DNA of 64,000 bases from Rariloculus sp963665575 (GCA_963665575.2 CAXXDW010000009.1:67278-131277), one strand, 5' to 3'; counted from the first letter of the stretch, positions 1-9,892 are shown. Numbers and translations: made by a program. Notes: a model not told the origin generated them from the sequence alone.

Positions 1-1195
1 CCGGCAGACCGGCGTTCGCGAGCGCGAACAGCACGACGAACGCGGCGAACTTCGGCATCGTGTTCGCAACCCCGCCGTACGCGCTGATCTCCCGGCTGTG
101 CAGGCGGTCGTACATGACGCCGACGCACAGGAACAGCGCGCCCGAGATCAGCCCGTGCGAGATCATCTGCACCATGCCGCCCTGCAGCGCCAGCATCGCG
201 CCGGCCTCGTCCTGGGAATTGGCGATCGTCGCGAAGATCACGAAGAAGCCGAGCGTGACGAAGCCCATGTGGGCGATCGACGAATACGCGATGAGCTTTT
301 TCATGTCCTTCTGTACGAGCGCGACGAAGGCGATGTAGACGATCGCGACCAACGACAGCCCGATCATGAGCCAGGCGAGCGACTGGCTCGCATCCGGCGT
401 GATCGGCAAACTGAAACGGATGAAACCGTAACCGCCCATCTTGAGCAGCACGGCCGCGAGGATCACGGAGCCGCCCGTAGGCGCCTCGACGTGCGCATCG
501 GGCAGCCAGGTGTGCACCGGCCACATCGGCACCTTCACCGCGAAGGCGATCAGGAAGGCCAGGAAGATCAGGATCTGCTCGTTCATGTCGAGCGGCAATT
601 CGTGAAACGCCTGAATCGAGTAGCTGCCCGACTGCAGGTAGAGGTAGATCAGCGCCACGAGCATGAAGACCGAGCCGAGGAAGGTGAACAGGAAGAACTT
701 CACGGTCGCGTAGACGCGCCGTTCCCCGCCCCACACCCCGATGATGATGAACATCGGCACGAGCATCGCTTCCCAGAACACGTAGAACAGCAACGCATCG
801 AGCGCGGCGAAGACACCGATCATCAGGCCTTCGAGCAACAGGAAGGCGGCAAAGTACTGGGCGGGCCGGGTCTTGATGACCTCCCAGCCGGCGATGATGA
901 CGAGCGGGGTCAGGAACGCGGTCAGCAGGATCAGCGGCATGGAGATGCCATCGACGCCAAGCGCGTAGAACGCGTTGAACGCTTCGATCCAGGGCACGCG
1001 TTCGACGAAGTGCATGCCGACATATTCAGGATAAAAGCCGATGTAAAGATGAACGGCGACGACGAATGTCGCGACCGAGACTCCGAGCGCGACGCGCCTG
1101 GCGAGTTCAACCCGTTCCCCAGAACCGAGCAACAAGACCGCGATCGCACCCGCAATCGGGAGCCAGATGCATATGCTGAGCAGCGGCACGTACAT
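1..1195 (-). CDS. nuoM: NADH-quinone oxidoreductase subunit M (partial)
   Basis: Membrane proton-pumping subunit of respiratory complex I, antiporter-like (MrpD-type). The reading frame starts at an ATG at 1195 (MYVPLLSICIWLPIAGA) and stays open for 398 codons to the left edge, so the C-terminus is missing. The last visible residues, LALANAGLPG, match the conserved FALANxGLPGTSGFVGE region of NuoM. It begins 3 nt after the nuoL stop, in canonical nuo order, and nuoN would be expected next beyond the edge. Identification rests on position and on hydrophobic segments typical of the family. A long open frame on the opposite strand (98-2383) is a codon-bias shadow. Confidence 0.95.
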   Translation of the reverse strand, partial: MYVPLLSICIWLPIAGAIAVLLLGSGERVELARRVALGVSVATFVVAVHLYIGFYPEYVGMHFVERVPWIEAFNAFYALGVDGISMPLILLTAFLTPLVIIAGWEVIKTRPAQYFAAFLLLEGLMIGVFAALDALLFYVFWEAMLVPMFIIIGVWGGERRVYATVKFFLFTFLGSVFMLVALIYLYLQSGSYSIQAFHELPLDMNEQILIFLAFLIAFAVKVPMWPVHTWLPDAHVEAPTGGSVILAAVLLKMGGYGFIRFSLPITPDASQSLAWLMIGLSLVAIVYIAFVALVQKDMKKLIAYSSIAHMGFVTLGFFVIFATIANSQDEAGAMLALQGGMVQMISHGLISGALFLCVGVMYDRLHSREISAYGGVANTMPKFAAFVVLFALANAGLP

Positions 1196-1198
1196 GGG

Positions 1199-3157
1199 CT
1201 AGCTTCCGATGACGAGCCAGCCGATCAGCGCGGCCAGCCCGATGACCATCGCAAAGGCATAGTGGTAGAGATAACCCGACTGGACGCGGCGAACGATCGC
1301 CGCGAGTACCGCTACGCCGCGGGCACTGCCGTTGACCAGCGCACCGTCGATGACCGTCCGGTCGCCGACGCCCCACAGCAGCCGGCCGAACCCTCGCGTG
1401 GCGCCGGCAAGCACGTTCTCGTTGAACCAGTCGAAGTAGTACTTGTTGACGAGCAGCCGGTGCACGGGTGCAAATCGCTGCGCAATCCGGCCCGGCAGTT
1501 CCGGACGAAGCAGGTACAGGACCCAGGCGACGATCGCGCCGGCAAAGGCCAGGTAGATTGCCGGCGAAGCACTGAACGCGTGCAGCACGAACGCCGCGGG
1601 ACTCTCGAACTCCTCGCCGACCTCGTGCAGCACGTCGTGCTCCCCGAGCACGACCAGCGAGTCGGTGAAGAACCCGCCGAACAGCAGCGGTTCGATCGTC
1701 AACCAGCCGATGACGACGGACGGAATCGCAAGCGCAACCAGCGGTACCCAGACCACCGCCGGCGACTCGTGCAGGTGCGCCTTCGCCTCGGCGTCGATCC
1801 TCTCCTCGCCGTGGAAGACGAGGAACAGCAGCCTGAAACTGTAAAGCGCCGTGACGAAGACGCCGAGCAGCACGCACCAGTAGGCGAAGCTCGCGCCGAA
1901 GGTGGTCGACGCATGCACGGCCTCGATCAGCGCGTCCTTCGAGAAGAAACCCGAGAACCCGGGGAAGCCGACGAGCGCGAGCGTCCCGATCAGCGCCGTC
2001 CAGTAGGTGATGGGCATGTACTTGCGCAGCCCGCCCATCCTGCGCATGTCCTGTTCGTGGTGCAGCGCAATGATGACCGAGCCCGCGGCCAGGAACAGCA
2101 GTGCCTTGAAGAACGCGTGCGTCATCAGGTGGAAGATTCCGGCCGCATAGGCCGAAGCACCGAGTGCGACCGTCATGTACCCGAGCTGCGACAGCGTCGA
2201 ATAGGCCACCACCCGCTTGATGTCGTTCTGCACGATGCCGAGCAGCCCCGTGAGGATCGCGGTCGTCGCACCGACAATGAGCACGACGCTCAAGGCAATC
2301 TCCGAGTATTCGAAGAGCGGCGACATGCGCGCGACCATGAAGATGCCGGCCGTGACCATCGTCGCCGCATGAATCAACGCTGAAATCGGCGTTGGGCCCT
2401 CCATCGAATCGGGCAGCCAGACGTGCAGCGGGACCTGCGCCGACTTGCCCATCGCGCCAATGAACAGGCAGATGCAGGCAAGCGTCAGCACCGACCACTG
2501 CGTACCCGAGAGCACCTCGATCGACTCCGCATCGAGCAGTTGCGCGCCGGCGAACGCCGTGGCGTAGTCGAGCGATCCGGTGTGCACGACGATCGCTGCG
2601 ATGCCGAGCAGGAAGCCGAAGTCTCCAACACGGTTGACGAGAAACGCCTTGAGGTTCGCGAAGATAGCCGTCGGGCGCTTGAACCAGAACCCGATCAGCA
2701 GGTACGAGACGACGCCCACGGCTTCCCAGCCGAAGAACAGCTGCAGGAAGTTGTTCGACATCACGAGCATGAGCATCGCGAAGGTGAAGAGCGAGATGTA
2801 GCTGAAGAACCGCTGGTATCCCGGGTCGTCGGCCATATAGCCGATCGTGTACACGTGCACGGCCAGCGACACGAACGTGACGACCGTGATCATGAGTGCG
2901 GTCAGGTGATCGACGAGAAAGCCGATCTCCATGCGAATGTCGCCGATGGCAGCCCAGGTATAGACGGCCCCGTTGAAGACTGCCGCGCCGTCGATGACGA
3001 CGTCCTTGAGCACGACCAGCGACAGCAGGAACGAAATTGCGACGCCCGCGATCGTGACCCGGTGTGCACCGGCCCGCCCGATCCTGCCGCCGAGGAGCCC
3101 CGCGACGATGGCCGCCGCGAGCGGGGCGATGACGATGCCAAGATAGATCGATTCCAC
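1199..3157 (-). CDS. nuoL: NADH-quinone oxidoreductase subunit L
   Basis: Distal proton-pumping membrane subunit of complex I. The product is 652 residues, slightly longer than the E. coli protein (613), almost entirely hydrophobic, with the diagnostic stretch LHVWLPDSMEGPTPISALIH (substrate channel residues and the conserved lysine region GKSAQVPLH just before it) in the first half. A long amphipathic C-terminal helix region precedes a final membrane segment. Sits between nuoK (gap 16 nt) and nuoM (gap 3 nt) in the operon. No anomalies. Confidence 0.97.
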   Translation of the reverse strand: MESIYLGIVIAPLAAAIVAGLLGGRIGRAGAHRVTIAGVAISFLLSLVVLKDVVIDGAAVFNGAVYTWAAIGDIRMEIGFLVDHLTALMITVVTFVSLAVHVYTIGYMADDPGYQRFFSYISLFTFAMLMLVMSNNFLQLFFGWEAVGVVSYLLIGFWFKRPTAIFANLKAFLVNRVGDFGFLLGIAAIVVHTGSLDYATAFAGAQLLDAESIEVLSGTQWSVLTLACICLFIGAMGKSAQVPLHVWLPDSMEGPTPISALIHAATMVTAGIFMVARMSPLFEYSEIALSVVLIVGATTAILTGLLGIVQNDIKRVVAYSTLSQLGYMTVALGASAYAAGIFHLMTHAFFKALLFLAAGSVIIALHHEQDMRRMGGLRKYMPITYWTALIGTLALVGFPGFSGFFSKDALIEAVHASTTFGASFAYWCVLLGVFVTALYSFRLLFLVFHGEERIDAEAKAHLHESPAVVWVPLVALAIPSVVIGWLTIEPLLFGGFFTDSLVVLGEHDVLHEVGEEFESPAAFVLHAFSASPAIYLAFAGAIVAWVLYLLRPELPGRIAQRFAPVHRLLVNKYYFDWFNENVLAGATRGFGRLLWGVGDRTVIDGALVNGSARGVAVLAAIVRRVQSGYLYHYAFAMVIGLAALIGWLVIGS

Positions 3158-3173
3158 GCCGTTAGCTCCGGAC

Positions 3174-3479
3174 CTATCCCTTCAGCGTGTCCATCTCGTC
3201 TACATTGATGCTGCGCGTGTTGCGGAAGAGCACCACGAGGATCGCAAGCCCAATGGCGGCCTCGGCCGCGGCGACCGTCAGGATGAAGAACACGAACACC
3301 TGTCCGACCGTATCGCCAAGCAGGCGGGAGAACGCGATGAAGTTGAAGTTTACGGCGAGCAACATGAGCTCAATGCACATGAGCAGGACGATCACGTTCC
3401 TGCGGTTGATGAAGATCCCGGCCACGCTCACGCTGAAGAGCACGGCGGCGAGAACGAGATAATGGGCGACGGTGACCAC
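3174..3479 (-). CDS. nuoK: NADH-quinone oxidoreductase subunit K
   Basis: Small three-helix membrane subunit of complex I (MrpC-like), 101 residues, the normal family length. Conserved membrane glutamates are visible in MCIELMLLAVN and in AAAEAAIGLAI. The start is a GTG at 3479, 4 nt after the nuoJ stop, so translation is probably coupled to nuoJ. Next gene nuoL begins 16 nt downstream. Confidence 0.96.
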   Translation of the reverse strand: MVTVAHYLVLAAVLFSVSVAGIFINRRNVIVLLMCIELMLLAVNFNFIAFSRLLGDTVGQVFVFFILTVAAAEAAIGLAILVVLFRNTRSINVDEMDTLKG

Positions 3480-3483
3480 CGGA

Positions 3484-4083
3484 TCAGTCCTTGCTCGGAT
3501 CCATCTTGACGAGGCGCACGCGATCTTCTCGGCGCACGGCGACCTGCTTCGCTACGTTTTGAGCCTTCAGACCGGGGCGGCGGCGCATCGTGAGCGTGAT
3601 GGCGGCGACGATCGCGAGCAGCAGTATGATGGCCGCAAGCTCAAACGCGTAGACGTGCTCGGTGTAGAGCACGCTGCCGAGTTCGCGGGTGTTGCTGTAG
3701 TCCGCCGGGAACGGCGTCGGCGTTGAGAGGAACTGCAAGCCCGTGCTTCGGAACCAGACGACGTGGCCGATCTCCACGGCCACGAGCAGCGCGACGACCG
3801 CGCCGATCCAGACGTACCGCGTGAAGCCTTCGCGCATCGACTCCACGTTGATGTCGAGCATCATGACCACAAAGAGCAACAGCACCATGACGGCGCCGAC
3901 ATAGACCAGCACGAGAACGATCGCGAGGAACTCCGCCTCCATGAGGAGCCACAGCGCGGCGCTCTGCACGAACGCGAGCACGAGGAACAACGCCGCATGC
4001 ACGGGGTTGCGCGACGTGATGACGCCGAGCGCCGCAACCAGCAGGATTGCGGCAAAGGAGTAAAAAAGTACCGTCGAAATCAA
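3484..4083 (-). CDS. nuoJ: NADH-quinone oxidoreductase subunit J
   Basis: Membrane subunit of complex I with five predicted helices, 199 residues. The motif ITSRNPVHAALFLVLAFVQSA and the following LVLVYVGAVMVLLLFVVMML are typical of NuoJ. No ATG is available at the right place: the best start is TTG at 4083 (protein begins M-ISTVLFYSFAAILL), 32 nt after the nuoI stop, with only a weak GGGA upstream. The frame stays open much further upstream through nuoI/nuoH in antisense-like fashion, so automated callers may choose a far too long start. Confidence 0.92.
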   Translation of the reverse strand: MISTVLFYSFAAILLVAALGVITSRNPVHAALFLVLAFVQSAALWLLMEAEFLAIVLVLVYVGAVMVLLLFVVMMLDINVESMREGFTRYVWIGAVVALLVAVEIGHVVWFRSTGLQFLSTPTPFPADYSNTRELGSVLYTEHVYAFELAAIILLLAIVAAITLTMRRRPGLKAQNVAKQVAVRREDRVRLVKMDPSKD

Positions 4084-4115
4084 GATCCCGTCACTTTCGT
4101 CGCAATGGTGGCGGC

Positions 4116-4595
4116 TCAGCGGTAATCGGCGTCGGCCGACTTGTCCGCGGCGATCATCGCCTCGTACTTCTCGCCGACGGCGAGCAGCTTGTCCTTCGTC
4201 ATGATGTTTTCGCCGCGAGCTTCCATGTGGTACTCGTGAATGCGCGTCTCGACGATCGCATCGACCGGGCAGGCCTCCTCGCAGAACCCGCAGTAGATGC
4301 ACTTGAAAAGATCGATGTCGTAGCGCGATGTGCGCCGCGTACCGTCGGGGCCGACCTCCGACTCGATCGTGATCGCGAGCGCGGGGCATACGGCCTCGCA
4401 GAGCTTGCAGGCGATGCACCTCTCCTGCCCGTTCGGATAGCGGCGCAAGGCGTGCAGCCCGCGAAATCTCGGAGACTGCGGCGTCTTTTCTTCCGGATAT
4501 TGGACCGTGACTTTCTTCGCGAACAGGTTTCTGAACGTCAGGCCAAGGCCCTTGGCCAGTTCCGTCATAAGGAATGTCTTGACCGGATTCAGCAC
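4116..4595 (-). CDS. nuoI: NADH-quinone oxidoreductase subunit I (2x[4Fe-4S])
   Basis: Peripheral-arm ferredoxin-like subunit of complex I carrying clusters N6a and N6b. The 159-residue product has both cysteine motifs, CIACKLCEAVCP and CIYCGFCEEACP. Start is GTG at 4595 with a strong AGGAGG 5 nt upstream; the nuoH stop codon overlaps this ribosome site. Length and N-terminal amphipathic helix are as in proteobacterial NuoI. Confidence 0.97.
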   Translation of the reverse strand: MLNPVKTFLMTELAKGLGLTFRNLFAKKVTVQYPEEKTPQSPRFRGLHALRRYPNGQERCIACKLCEAVCPALAITIESEVGPDGTRRTSRYDIDLFKCIYCGFCEEACPVDAIVETRIHEYHMEARGENIMTKDKLLAVGEKYEAMIAADKSADADYR

Positions 4596-4604
4596 ATGGA
4601 CCTC

Positions 4605-5702
4605 CTAGACCCCTGCCGCCCACGGCCCGATCTCGAGCGCCGCCATGACGCCTTCCACGGCAATCCAGACGATCGTGATCGGTATGAAGACCTTCCAGCC
4701 CAGCCGCATGATCTGGTCGTAGCGGTAGCGCGGGAAGGTCGCCCTGAACCACAGGAAACAGAAACAGAAGAACGCCATCTTCAGCGCAAGCCAGCCGAAG
4801 CTTGGCAGGGCGAGCCAGGTGTCGGCGAGCCCCGGCACGCCCGCGAACGGCGACAGCCAGCCGCCGAGGAAAAACGTCGCTGTCAGCGCCGTGATCAGGA
4901 TCATGTTTGCGTATTCGGCGAGGAAGAACAGCCCGAAGCCGATGCCGCCATACTCCACATGAAATCCCGCGACGATTTCCGATTCGCCTTCCGCGACATC
5001 GAACGGCGAGCGATTGGTTTCGGCGACGCCGGAGATGAAATAGACGAGAAACAGCGGGAACAGCGGCCACACGAACCACGAGAGCACGCTCGTGCCTTCC
5101 TGGGCTCGCACGATGTCGCCGAGATTGAGGCTGCCGCCGGCCATGAGCACGCCGACGAGCGCAAATCCCATCGCGATCTCGTACGCGACGATCTGCGCCG
5201 CGCATCGCATTGCGCCGAGAAAGGCGTATTTCGAGTTTGAAGACCAGCCGGCGAGAATCACGCCGTAGACGCCCATCGATGTCAGCGCGAGGATGTAGAG
5301 GAGTCCCGCATTGATGTCGGCGATCACGAACCCGTCGCTCATCGGCACGGCCGCCCAGACCGCCAGAGCGGGTACAAGTGCCACGACCGGCGCCGCCAGA
5401 AACAGGAAGCGGTTCGAGTTGGCGGGGATCACGACTTCCTTGATCTGCATCTTGAGCACGTCTGCGAACGGCTGCAGAACGCCCTGCCAACCGACGCGAT
5501 TGGGACCGATACGGTTCTGAATCCAACCGACAATCCTGCGTTCCCAGTAGGTGAAGTAGGCAACGGCGATGATCAGGGGAATGATGACGACCAGGATCTT
5601 CAAGAGCGCGACGAGTACGAAGCGAACGGTCTCGGGCAAGGCCACCCAGGCGGCCGTGAGCCAAAGCTCGAAGTCGGCGACCATGCTTACGAGCCAATCC
5701 AT
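4605..5702 (-). CDS. nuoH: NADH-quinone oxidoreductase subunit H
   Basis: Membrane subunit of complex I next to the quinone site; about eight helices. The signature ERRIVGWIQNRIGPNRVGWQ is near residues 54-74 and the acidic cytoplasmic loop ETNRSPFDVAEGESEIVAG follows. The ATG at 5702 overlaps the nuoG TGA by one base (TGATG); an in-frame GTG three bases earlier is an alternative. Product 365 residues, somewhat longer than the E. coli protein (325). Confidence 0.96.
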   Translation of the reverse strand: MDWLVSMVADFELWLTAAWVALPETVRFVLVALLKILVVIIPLIIAVAYFTYWERRIVGWIQNRIGPNRVGWQGVLQPFADVLKMQIKEVVIPANSNRFLFLAAPVVALVPALAVWAAVPMSDGFVIADINAGLLYILALTSMGVYGVILAGWSSNSKYAFLGAMRCAAQIVAYEIAMGFALVGVLMAGGSLNLGDIVRAQEGTSVLSWFVWPLFPLFLVYFISGVAETNRSPFDVAEGESEIVAGFHVEYGGIGFGLFFLAEYANMILITALTATFFLGGWLSPFAGVPGLADTWLALPSFGWLALKMAFFCFCFLWFRATFPRYRYDQIMRLGWKVFIPITIVWIAVEGVMAALEIGPWAAGV

Positions 5703-7909
5703 CACGTTGAGCTCGCTGCCAGAGGCTCGGCAGATTCGTCAGTAGCGCCCCCGAGAACCGTTTGCTGCAAAGGCTCGGAGCGACGCACGAGCGCATCGAC
5801 CGCGTAGGTCGGCACGTCGATGCCGGCGGGGTCGGTGTCTGCCGGATCGAGGCTGAGAGCGAAGCTGCCGCGATAGCCGTTGTCAGGCGGCGCGGGCTCG
5901 CCGAGTTCGCCGCGCAGCGCATCGCGAACGTCCCCGGCATCCCGATAGTCGAAGTCCGGCACGCCGAGCGCATTGCCAAGCACGCGCAGTACGCGCCAGC
6001 CCGGCCGCGCATCGCCGACCGGGTCGGCCGCGGCGTCGAAGCTCTGCCATGTGCCCTCGGCGTTGACGTAAGTACCTGCTGTTTCTGCGAACGTGCCGAT
6101 CGGCAGCAGCACGTCTGCGCACCGCAGAAGCGCGTCGTTGACATATGAAGTGAAACAGACCACGGCATCGGCGGACATGAGCGCCGCCTCGGCAAGGGCG
6201 CTCTCGGCCATGTCGCTGTCCGGTTCCAGACCGAAAAGCACGTAGCCGCGGCGAGGCGAACTCAACATGCCGTGGACATCGAAGCCTGCCGTCTGCGGGG
6301 TGCGGCCGCCGACGCCACGGTGCGGCAGGCAACCGGCGAGCGCCGCGCCGACCCCGTTGGCACCTTCCGCGAGATAGCCGAGTTGCGCGCCCGTGAGTTC
6401 CCCGAGCGCCGCCGCGAGCACGCGGATGTCGGAGAAGTGCGTGTGCCGCTGAGCCAGGTGTCCGAGCAGCACGAGCGCCCGTTTCTTCCCGAGGAGGACC
6501 TGGGCGGCCGTGCGATGCTCGTCGCCGACCGCAACGCCGGACACGGCATCGGCCACGCCCTCGGGCAGCGGCCGGTCCAGTGCCTCGGCAGCGGCTCCAA
6601 GCACGCCCGCAAGCGATCGCGCGAAATCGGCGAGCGGCGCCTCGACGAATGTCGAATCGAACAGGTATTCGTAATCGATCGGGTTGACGAAGCCGATCTG
6701 CGCGCCGCCGAGCGCGGCCCTGCGGATACGATGCGCGATGATCGGAACCTCCATGCGCAGGTTCGAGCCGACGACCAGCACGCCGTCGAGTTGCTCGAGC
6801 CCGGCAATCGAGGAGCCAAGCCACGGCCACGCCGGATCCGCCTGCTGGTCGCGAAAATCGATCCGCCGCAAGCGGTGATCGAGGTGTGCACTGCCCAGGT
6901 GCGCGGTGATCCGGCGCAGCAGGTAAAGCTCCTCGAGCGTGGACGCGGGCGACGCCAGAACTCCGAGCCCGTCGCCTTCGTCGGCCACGGCGCCTGAAAT
7001 CGCGTCGGCCGCGCTCTGCAGCGCCTCCTGCCAGGTCGCCTCGATCCACTCCTGATTGCGCTTGATCATCGGGACGTCAAGCCGGTCATCGGTGTAGATG
7101 CCGTAGCAGGAGAAGCGGTCCCGATCGGAAATCCAAGTCTCGTTGATCGCCTCGTTCTCGCGCGGCACGACGCGTTTCAGGGTACCGCGCAACACGTGCC
7201 CGTAGAGGTTCGAACCCGCGCAGTCGTGCGGCGAGACCAGCGGCCTGACCTCCATCTCCCAGGCCCTCGCGCTGAAACGGTAGGGCTTGTTGTTGAGCGC
7301 GCCAACCGGGCAAAGATCGATGATGTTGCCCGAGAGTTCGTGGTCGACGCTGTTTTCGATGTACGTGCCGATCTCCATGTGCTCGCTGCGGCCGACGGCG
7401 CCAAGCTCCTGAATTCCTGTGATTTCCTCGCCGAAGCGCACACAACGTGTGCAGTGGATACAGCGCGTCATGTCGGTCGAGACGAGCGGCCCGAGGTTCT
7501 TGTCGGCGACGACGCGCTTTTTCTCCGTGTAACGCGAAACCCCGCGGCCGAAACCGAGCGCGAGGTCCTGCAATTCGCACTCGCCGCCCTGATCGCAGAT
7601 CGGGCAGTCAAGCGGATGGTTGATCAGCAGGAACTCCATCGTGGCCTTCTGGGCCGAGATCGCGCGATCGGAGCGCGTAAACACCTTCATGCCGTCGGTG
7701 ACCGGGGTCGCACACGCCGGCAGCGGCTTCGGCGCGCGCTCGACATCGACGAGGCACATGCGGCAGTTCGCAGCGACCGAAAGCTTGCCGTGATAGCAGA
7801 ACCTCGGCACATAAGCGCCGGACCGGTCGGTCACCTCGATCAACATCTGGCCGGCAACGGCCTCGACCTGTTTGCCGTCGATCTCGATGTTGACTTTGTT
7901 CTGTTGCAT
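5702..7909 (-). CDS. nuoG: NADH-quinone oxidoreductase subunit G
   Basis: Large iron-sulfur subunit of the NADH-oxidising arm. N-terminal [2Fe-2S] cysteines (RFCYHGKLSVAANCRMC), the His/Cys motif near NHPLDCPICDQGGECELQD, and a [4Fe-4S] motif CIHCTRCVRFGEEI are all present, followed by a molybdopterin-oxidoreductase-like domain. At 735 residues it is shorter than the 908-residue E. coli form, resembling the shorter non-enteric type. It is 28 nt downstream of nuoF and overlaps nuoH by one base. Confidence 0.96.
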   Translation of the reverse strand: MQQNKVNIEIDGKQVEAVAGQMLIEVTDRSGAYVPRFCYHGKLSVAANCRMCLVDVERAPKPLPACATPVTDGMKVFTRSDRAISAQKATMEFLLINHPLDCPICDQGGECELQDLALGFGRGVSRYTEKKRVVADKNLGPLVSTDMTRCIHCTRCVRFGEEITGIQELGAVGRSEHMEIGTYIENSVDHELSGNIIDLCPVGALNNKPYRFSARAWEMEVRPLVSPHDCAGSNLYGHVLRGTLKRVVPRENEAINETWISDRDRFSCYGIYTDDRLDVPMIKRNQEWIEATWQEALQSAADAISGAVADEGDGLGVLASPASTLEELYLLRRITAHLGSAHLDHRLRRIDFRDQQADPAWPWLGSSIAGLEQLDGVLVVGSNLRMEVPIIAHRIRRAALGGAQIGFVNPIDYEYLFDSTFVEAPLADFARSLAGVLGAAAEALDRPLPEGVADAVSGVAVGDEHRTAAQVLLGKKRALVLLGHLAQRHTHFSDIRVLAAALGELTGAQLGYLAEGANGVGAALAGCLPHRGVGGRTPQTAGFDVHGMLSSPRRGYVLFGLEPDSDMAESALAEAALMSADAVVCFTSYVNDALLRCADVLLPIGTFAETAGTYVNAEGTWQSFDAAADPVGDARPGWRVLRVLGNALGVPDFDYRDAGDVRDALRGELGEPAPPDNGYRGSFALSLDPADTDPAGIDVPTYAVDALVRRSEPLQQTVLGGATDESAEPLAASST

Positions 7910-7937
7910 GTCCCGCTTCGTCCGATTCGGCGTGCGC

Positions 7938-9242
7938 TCAGGCCGCGACTGCGTCGGGCGCCGAAACGATGCTGCGCCCGCCGTGGTCGATCATGTACTC
8001 GAATTCGTGCCGGAAGTGCTTGAGGAAACTCTGCACGGGCCACGCCGCGGCATCGCCGAGCGCGCATATCGTGTGACCTTCGATCTTGTTGGCGACGTCG
8101 ACGAGCATGTCGAGGTCGGCGTGGGTCCCCGAGCCCTCCATGATCCGCGTCAGCACGCGGTAGAGCCAGCCCGTCCCTTCCCGGCAAGGCGTGCATTGCC
8201 CGCAGGACTCCGCGTAGTAGAAGCGCGAGATGCGCCTGAGCATACCCACCATGCAGGTCGTTTCGTCCATGACGACGACCGCAGCCGTGCCGAGGCTCGA
8301 ACCCGCCGCCTTGATCGCGTCGAAATCCATCGTGAGATCCACGATGTTCGCGGCCGGCATCACCGGGACCGAGGAACCGCCGGGGATTACCGCCTTGAGT
8401 TTCCTGCCGCCCTGCATGCCGCCGGCGATCTCCAGCAGCTCCCGGAACGGTATCCCAAGCGGCAACTCGTAGTTGCCCGGCTTCTCCACATGGCCCGAGA
8501 CCGAGAAGATGGCCGTACCGCTCGAGCCCTCGACCCCGATGTCGACGAACCACTGCGGCCCCTTGCGGATAATCGTCGGTATCGAGGCGAGGCTCTGAGT
8601 GTTGTTGATCGTTGTCGGCGCTCCGTAGAGCCCATGCTGCGCGGGAAACGGCGGCTTGAAGCGCGGCTTGCCGGGTTTGCCCTCGAGCGACTCGAGAAGC
8701 CCGGTTTCCTCCCCGCAGATGTAGGCGCCGGCGCCGACGAAGGTATGAATGTCAACGTCGATCCCGGAGCCCCTGATATCCCTGCCAAGCCAACCGGCGT
8801 CGTAGGCTTCCTGCAGGGCCGCCTCGAAAATCGGCACCGGCTCGTCGATGAATTCGCCGCGGATGTAGTTGTAGGCAACCGTCGCACCCATCGCATAGGC
8901 AGAAATCGCCATTCCCTCGATCAGCGAATGCGGGTTGAGCCGCAGAATCTCCCGATCATGGCAGGTGCCGGGCTCGCTCTCGTCGGAATTGCACACGAGA
9001 AATTTCTGCATCGGCGCTTCGCGCGGCATGAAACTGTGCTTGAGTCCCGTCGGAAACCCCGCTCCGCCGCGGCCGCGCAGACCCGAAGCCTTGACCTGCT
9101 CGATGATCGCCGCGCGGTCGAGTTCGCCGTCCAGCACCTTTTGCCAGGCCTGGTAGCCGCCGACTTCGAGATAGTTCGAAAGCGACCACGGCTCGCTTTC
9201 GAACCTGCGCGTTGCAAAGCAGACGAGATCGTGTTCCGGCAC
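7938..9242 (-). CDS. nuoF: NADH-quinone oxidoreductase subunit F (NADH/FMN)
   Basis: NADH-binding flavoprotein subunit of complex I: FMN and [4Fe-4S] cluster N3. Visible motifs are the glycine-rich GLRGRGGAGFPTGLK, the ESCGQCTPCREG cysteines and the distal Cys in TICALGDAAAWP. I choose GTG at 9242 (434 residues, V/M-PEHDLVCFATRR) because AGGGG lies 7 nt upstream and it clears the nuoE stop; an earlier GTG at 9281 would overlap nuoE by 29 nt. Confidence 0.95.
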   Translation of the reverse strand: MPEHDLVCFATRRFESEPWSLSNYLEVGGYQAWQKVLDGELDRAAIIEQVKASGLRGRGGAGFPTGLKHSFMPREAPMQKFLVCNSDESEPGTCHDREILRLNPHSLIEGMAISAYAMGATVAYNYIRGEFIDEPVPIFEAALQEAYDAGWLGRDIRGSGIDVDIHTFVGAGAYICGEETGLLESLEGKPGKPRFKPPFPAQHGLYGAPTTINNTQSLASIPTIIRKGPQWFVDIGVEGSSGTAIFSVSGHVEKPGNYELPLGIPFRELLEIAGGMQGGRKLKAVIPGGSSVPVMPAANIVDLTMDFDAIKAAGSSLGTAAVVVMDETTCMVGMLRRISRFYYAESCGQCTPCREGTGWLYRVLTRIMEGSGTHADLDMLVDVANKIEGHTICALGDAAAWPVQSFLKHFRHEFEYMIDHGGRSIVSAPDAVAA

Positions 9243-9252
9243 GTTCGAACCC

Positions 9253-9822
9253 CTATTTCCACCCGCCGGATGGATCTGCACCCGTCATCAATCTGTCCGT
9301 TATCCCGTCCACGACCGATTCCTGTTCGAGCCCGTCAAGCACTTCATCGACCGCCGCCGGGGTCAGGTTCTCGTAGTAGCGGTGATCGACCATCATCATC
9401 GGCGCACCACAGCACGCGGCGAGGCATTCCTCCTCCTGCTTGAGATAAAACCTGCCGTCGGACGTCGATTCGCCGGTCCGGATGCCGAGCCTGTTCTCGA
9501 TGTGCGCGACGATGTCGTCCGCGCCGCGCAGCATGCAAGAGATGTTCGTGCACACGGAGATGCTGTGCCGGCCGACCGGCTTCGTCTCGAACATCGAATA
9601 GAACGTCGCGATCTCGTAGACCTGGATCGGCGGCATGCCCAGATAATCGGCCACGGCGTTCATGAGGTCCGGCGTCAGGTAACCGCCCGTCTCGTGCTGC
9701 ACGGCATGCAGGGCCGCGAGTACCGCCGAGCGTTGCCGGCCTTCGGGAAACTTCCCGACCCAGCGGTCGATTTCCGCGCATAGCTGATCCGACAGGACCG
9801 CGGTTTCGCCTGCGGCACTCAT
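9253..9822 (-). CDS. nuoE: NADH-quinone oxidoreductase subunit E ([2Fe-2S])
   Basis: Thioredoxin-fold [2Fe-2S] subunit (cluster N1a) of the NADH dehydrogenase module. The ligand cysteines are in CTNISC and CLAACCGAP. Start taken at ATG 9822 (MSAAGETAVLSDQL), 189 residues, 70 nt after the nuoD stop; the upstream in-frame extension to 9918 would run into nuoD and looks non-coding. The C-terminal tail (TGADPSGGWK) overlaps the alternative nuoF start. Confidence 0.94.
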   Translation of the reverse strand: MSAAGETAVLSDQLCAEIDRWVGKFPEGRQRSAVLAALHAVQHETGGYLTPDLMNAVADYLGMPPIQVYEIATFYSMFETKPVGRHSISVCTNISCMLRGADDIVAHIENRLGIRTGESTSDGRFYLKQEEECLAACCGAPMMMVDHRYYENLTPAAVDEVLDGLEQESVVDGITDRLMTGADPSGGWK

Positions 9823-9892
9823 CGCTGGATCCCACGGGCGCCGCCGAACCGGTTCGTGACCGCATTTACGACAGTGATTTGCATTGCCGCGT

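Noticed and set aside
98..2383. Plus-strand open frame of 761 codons opposite nuoM/nuoL
   Set aside because: Composition is Arg/Asp/Glu/His-rich, the pattern produced by reading antisense to GC-rich membrane-protein genes; no ribosome site and the opposite strand is clearly nuo.
3484..6195. Apparent 903-codon gene ending as nuoJ
   Set aside because: Only the last 199 codons are NuoJ; the rest is an out-of-frame reading of nuoI, nuoH and nuoG.
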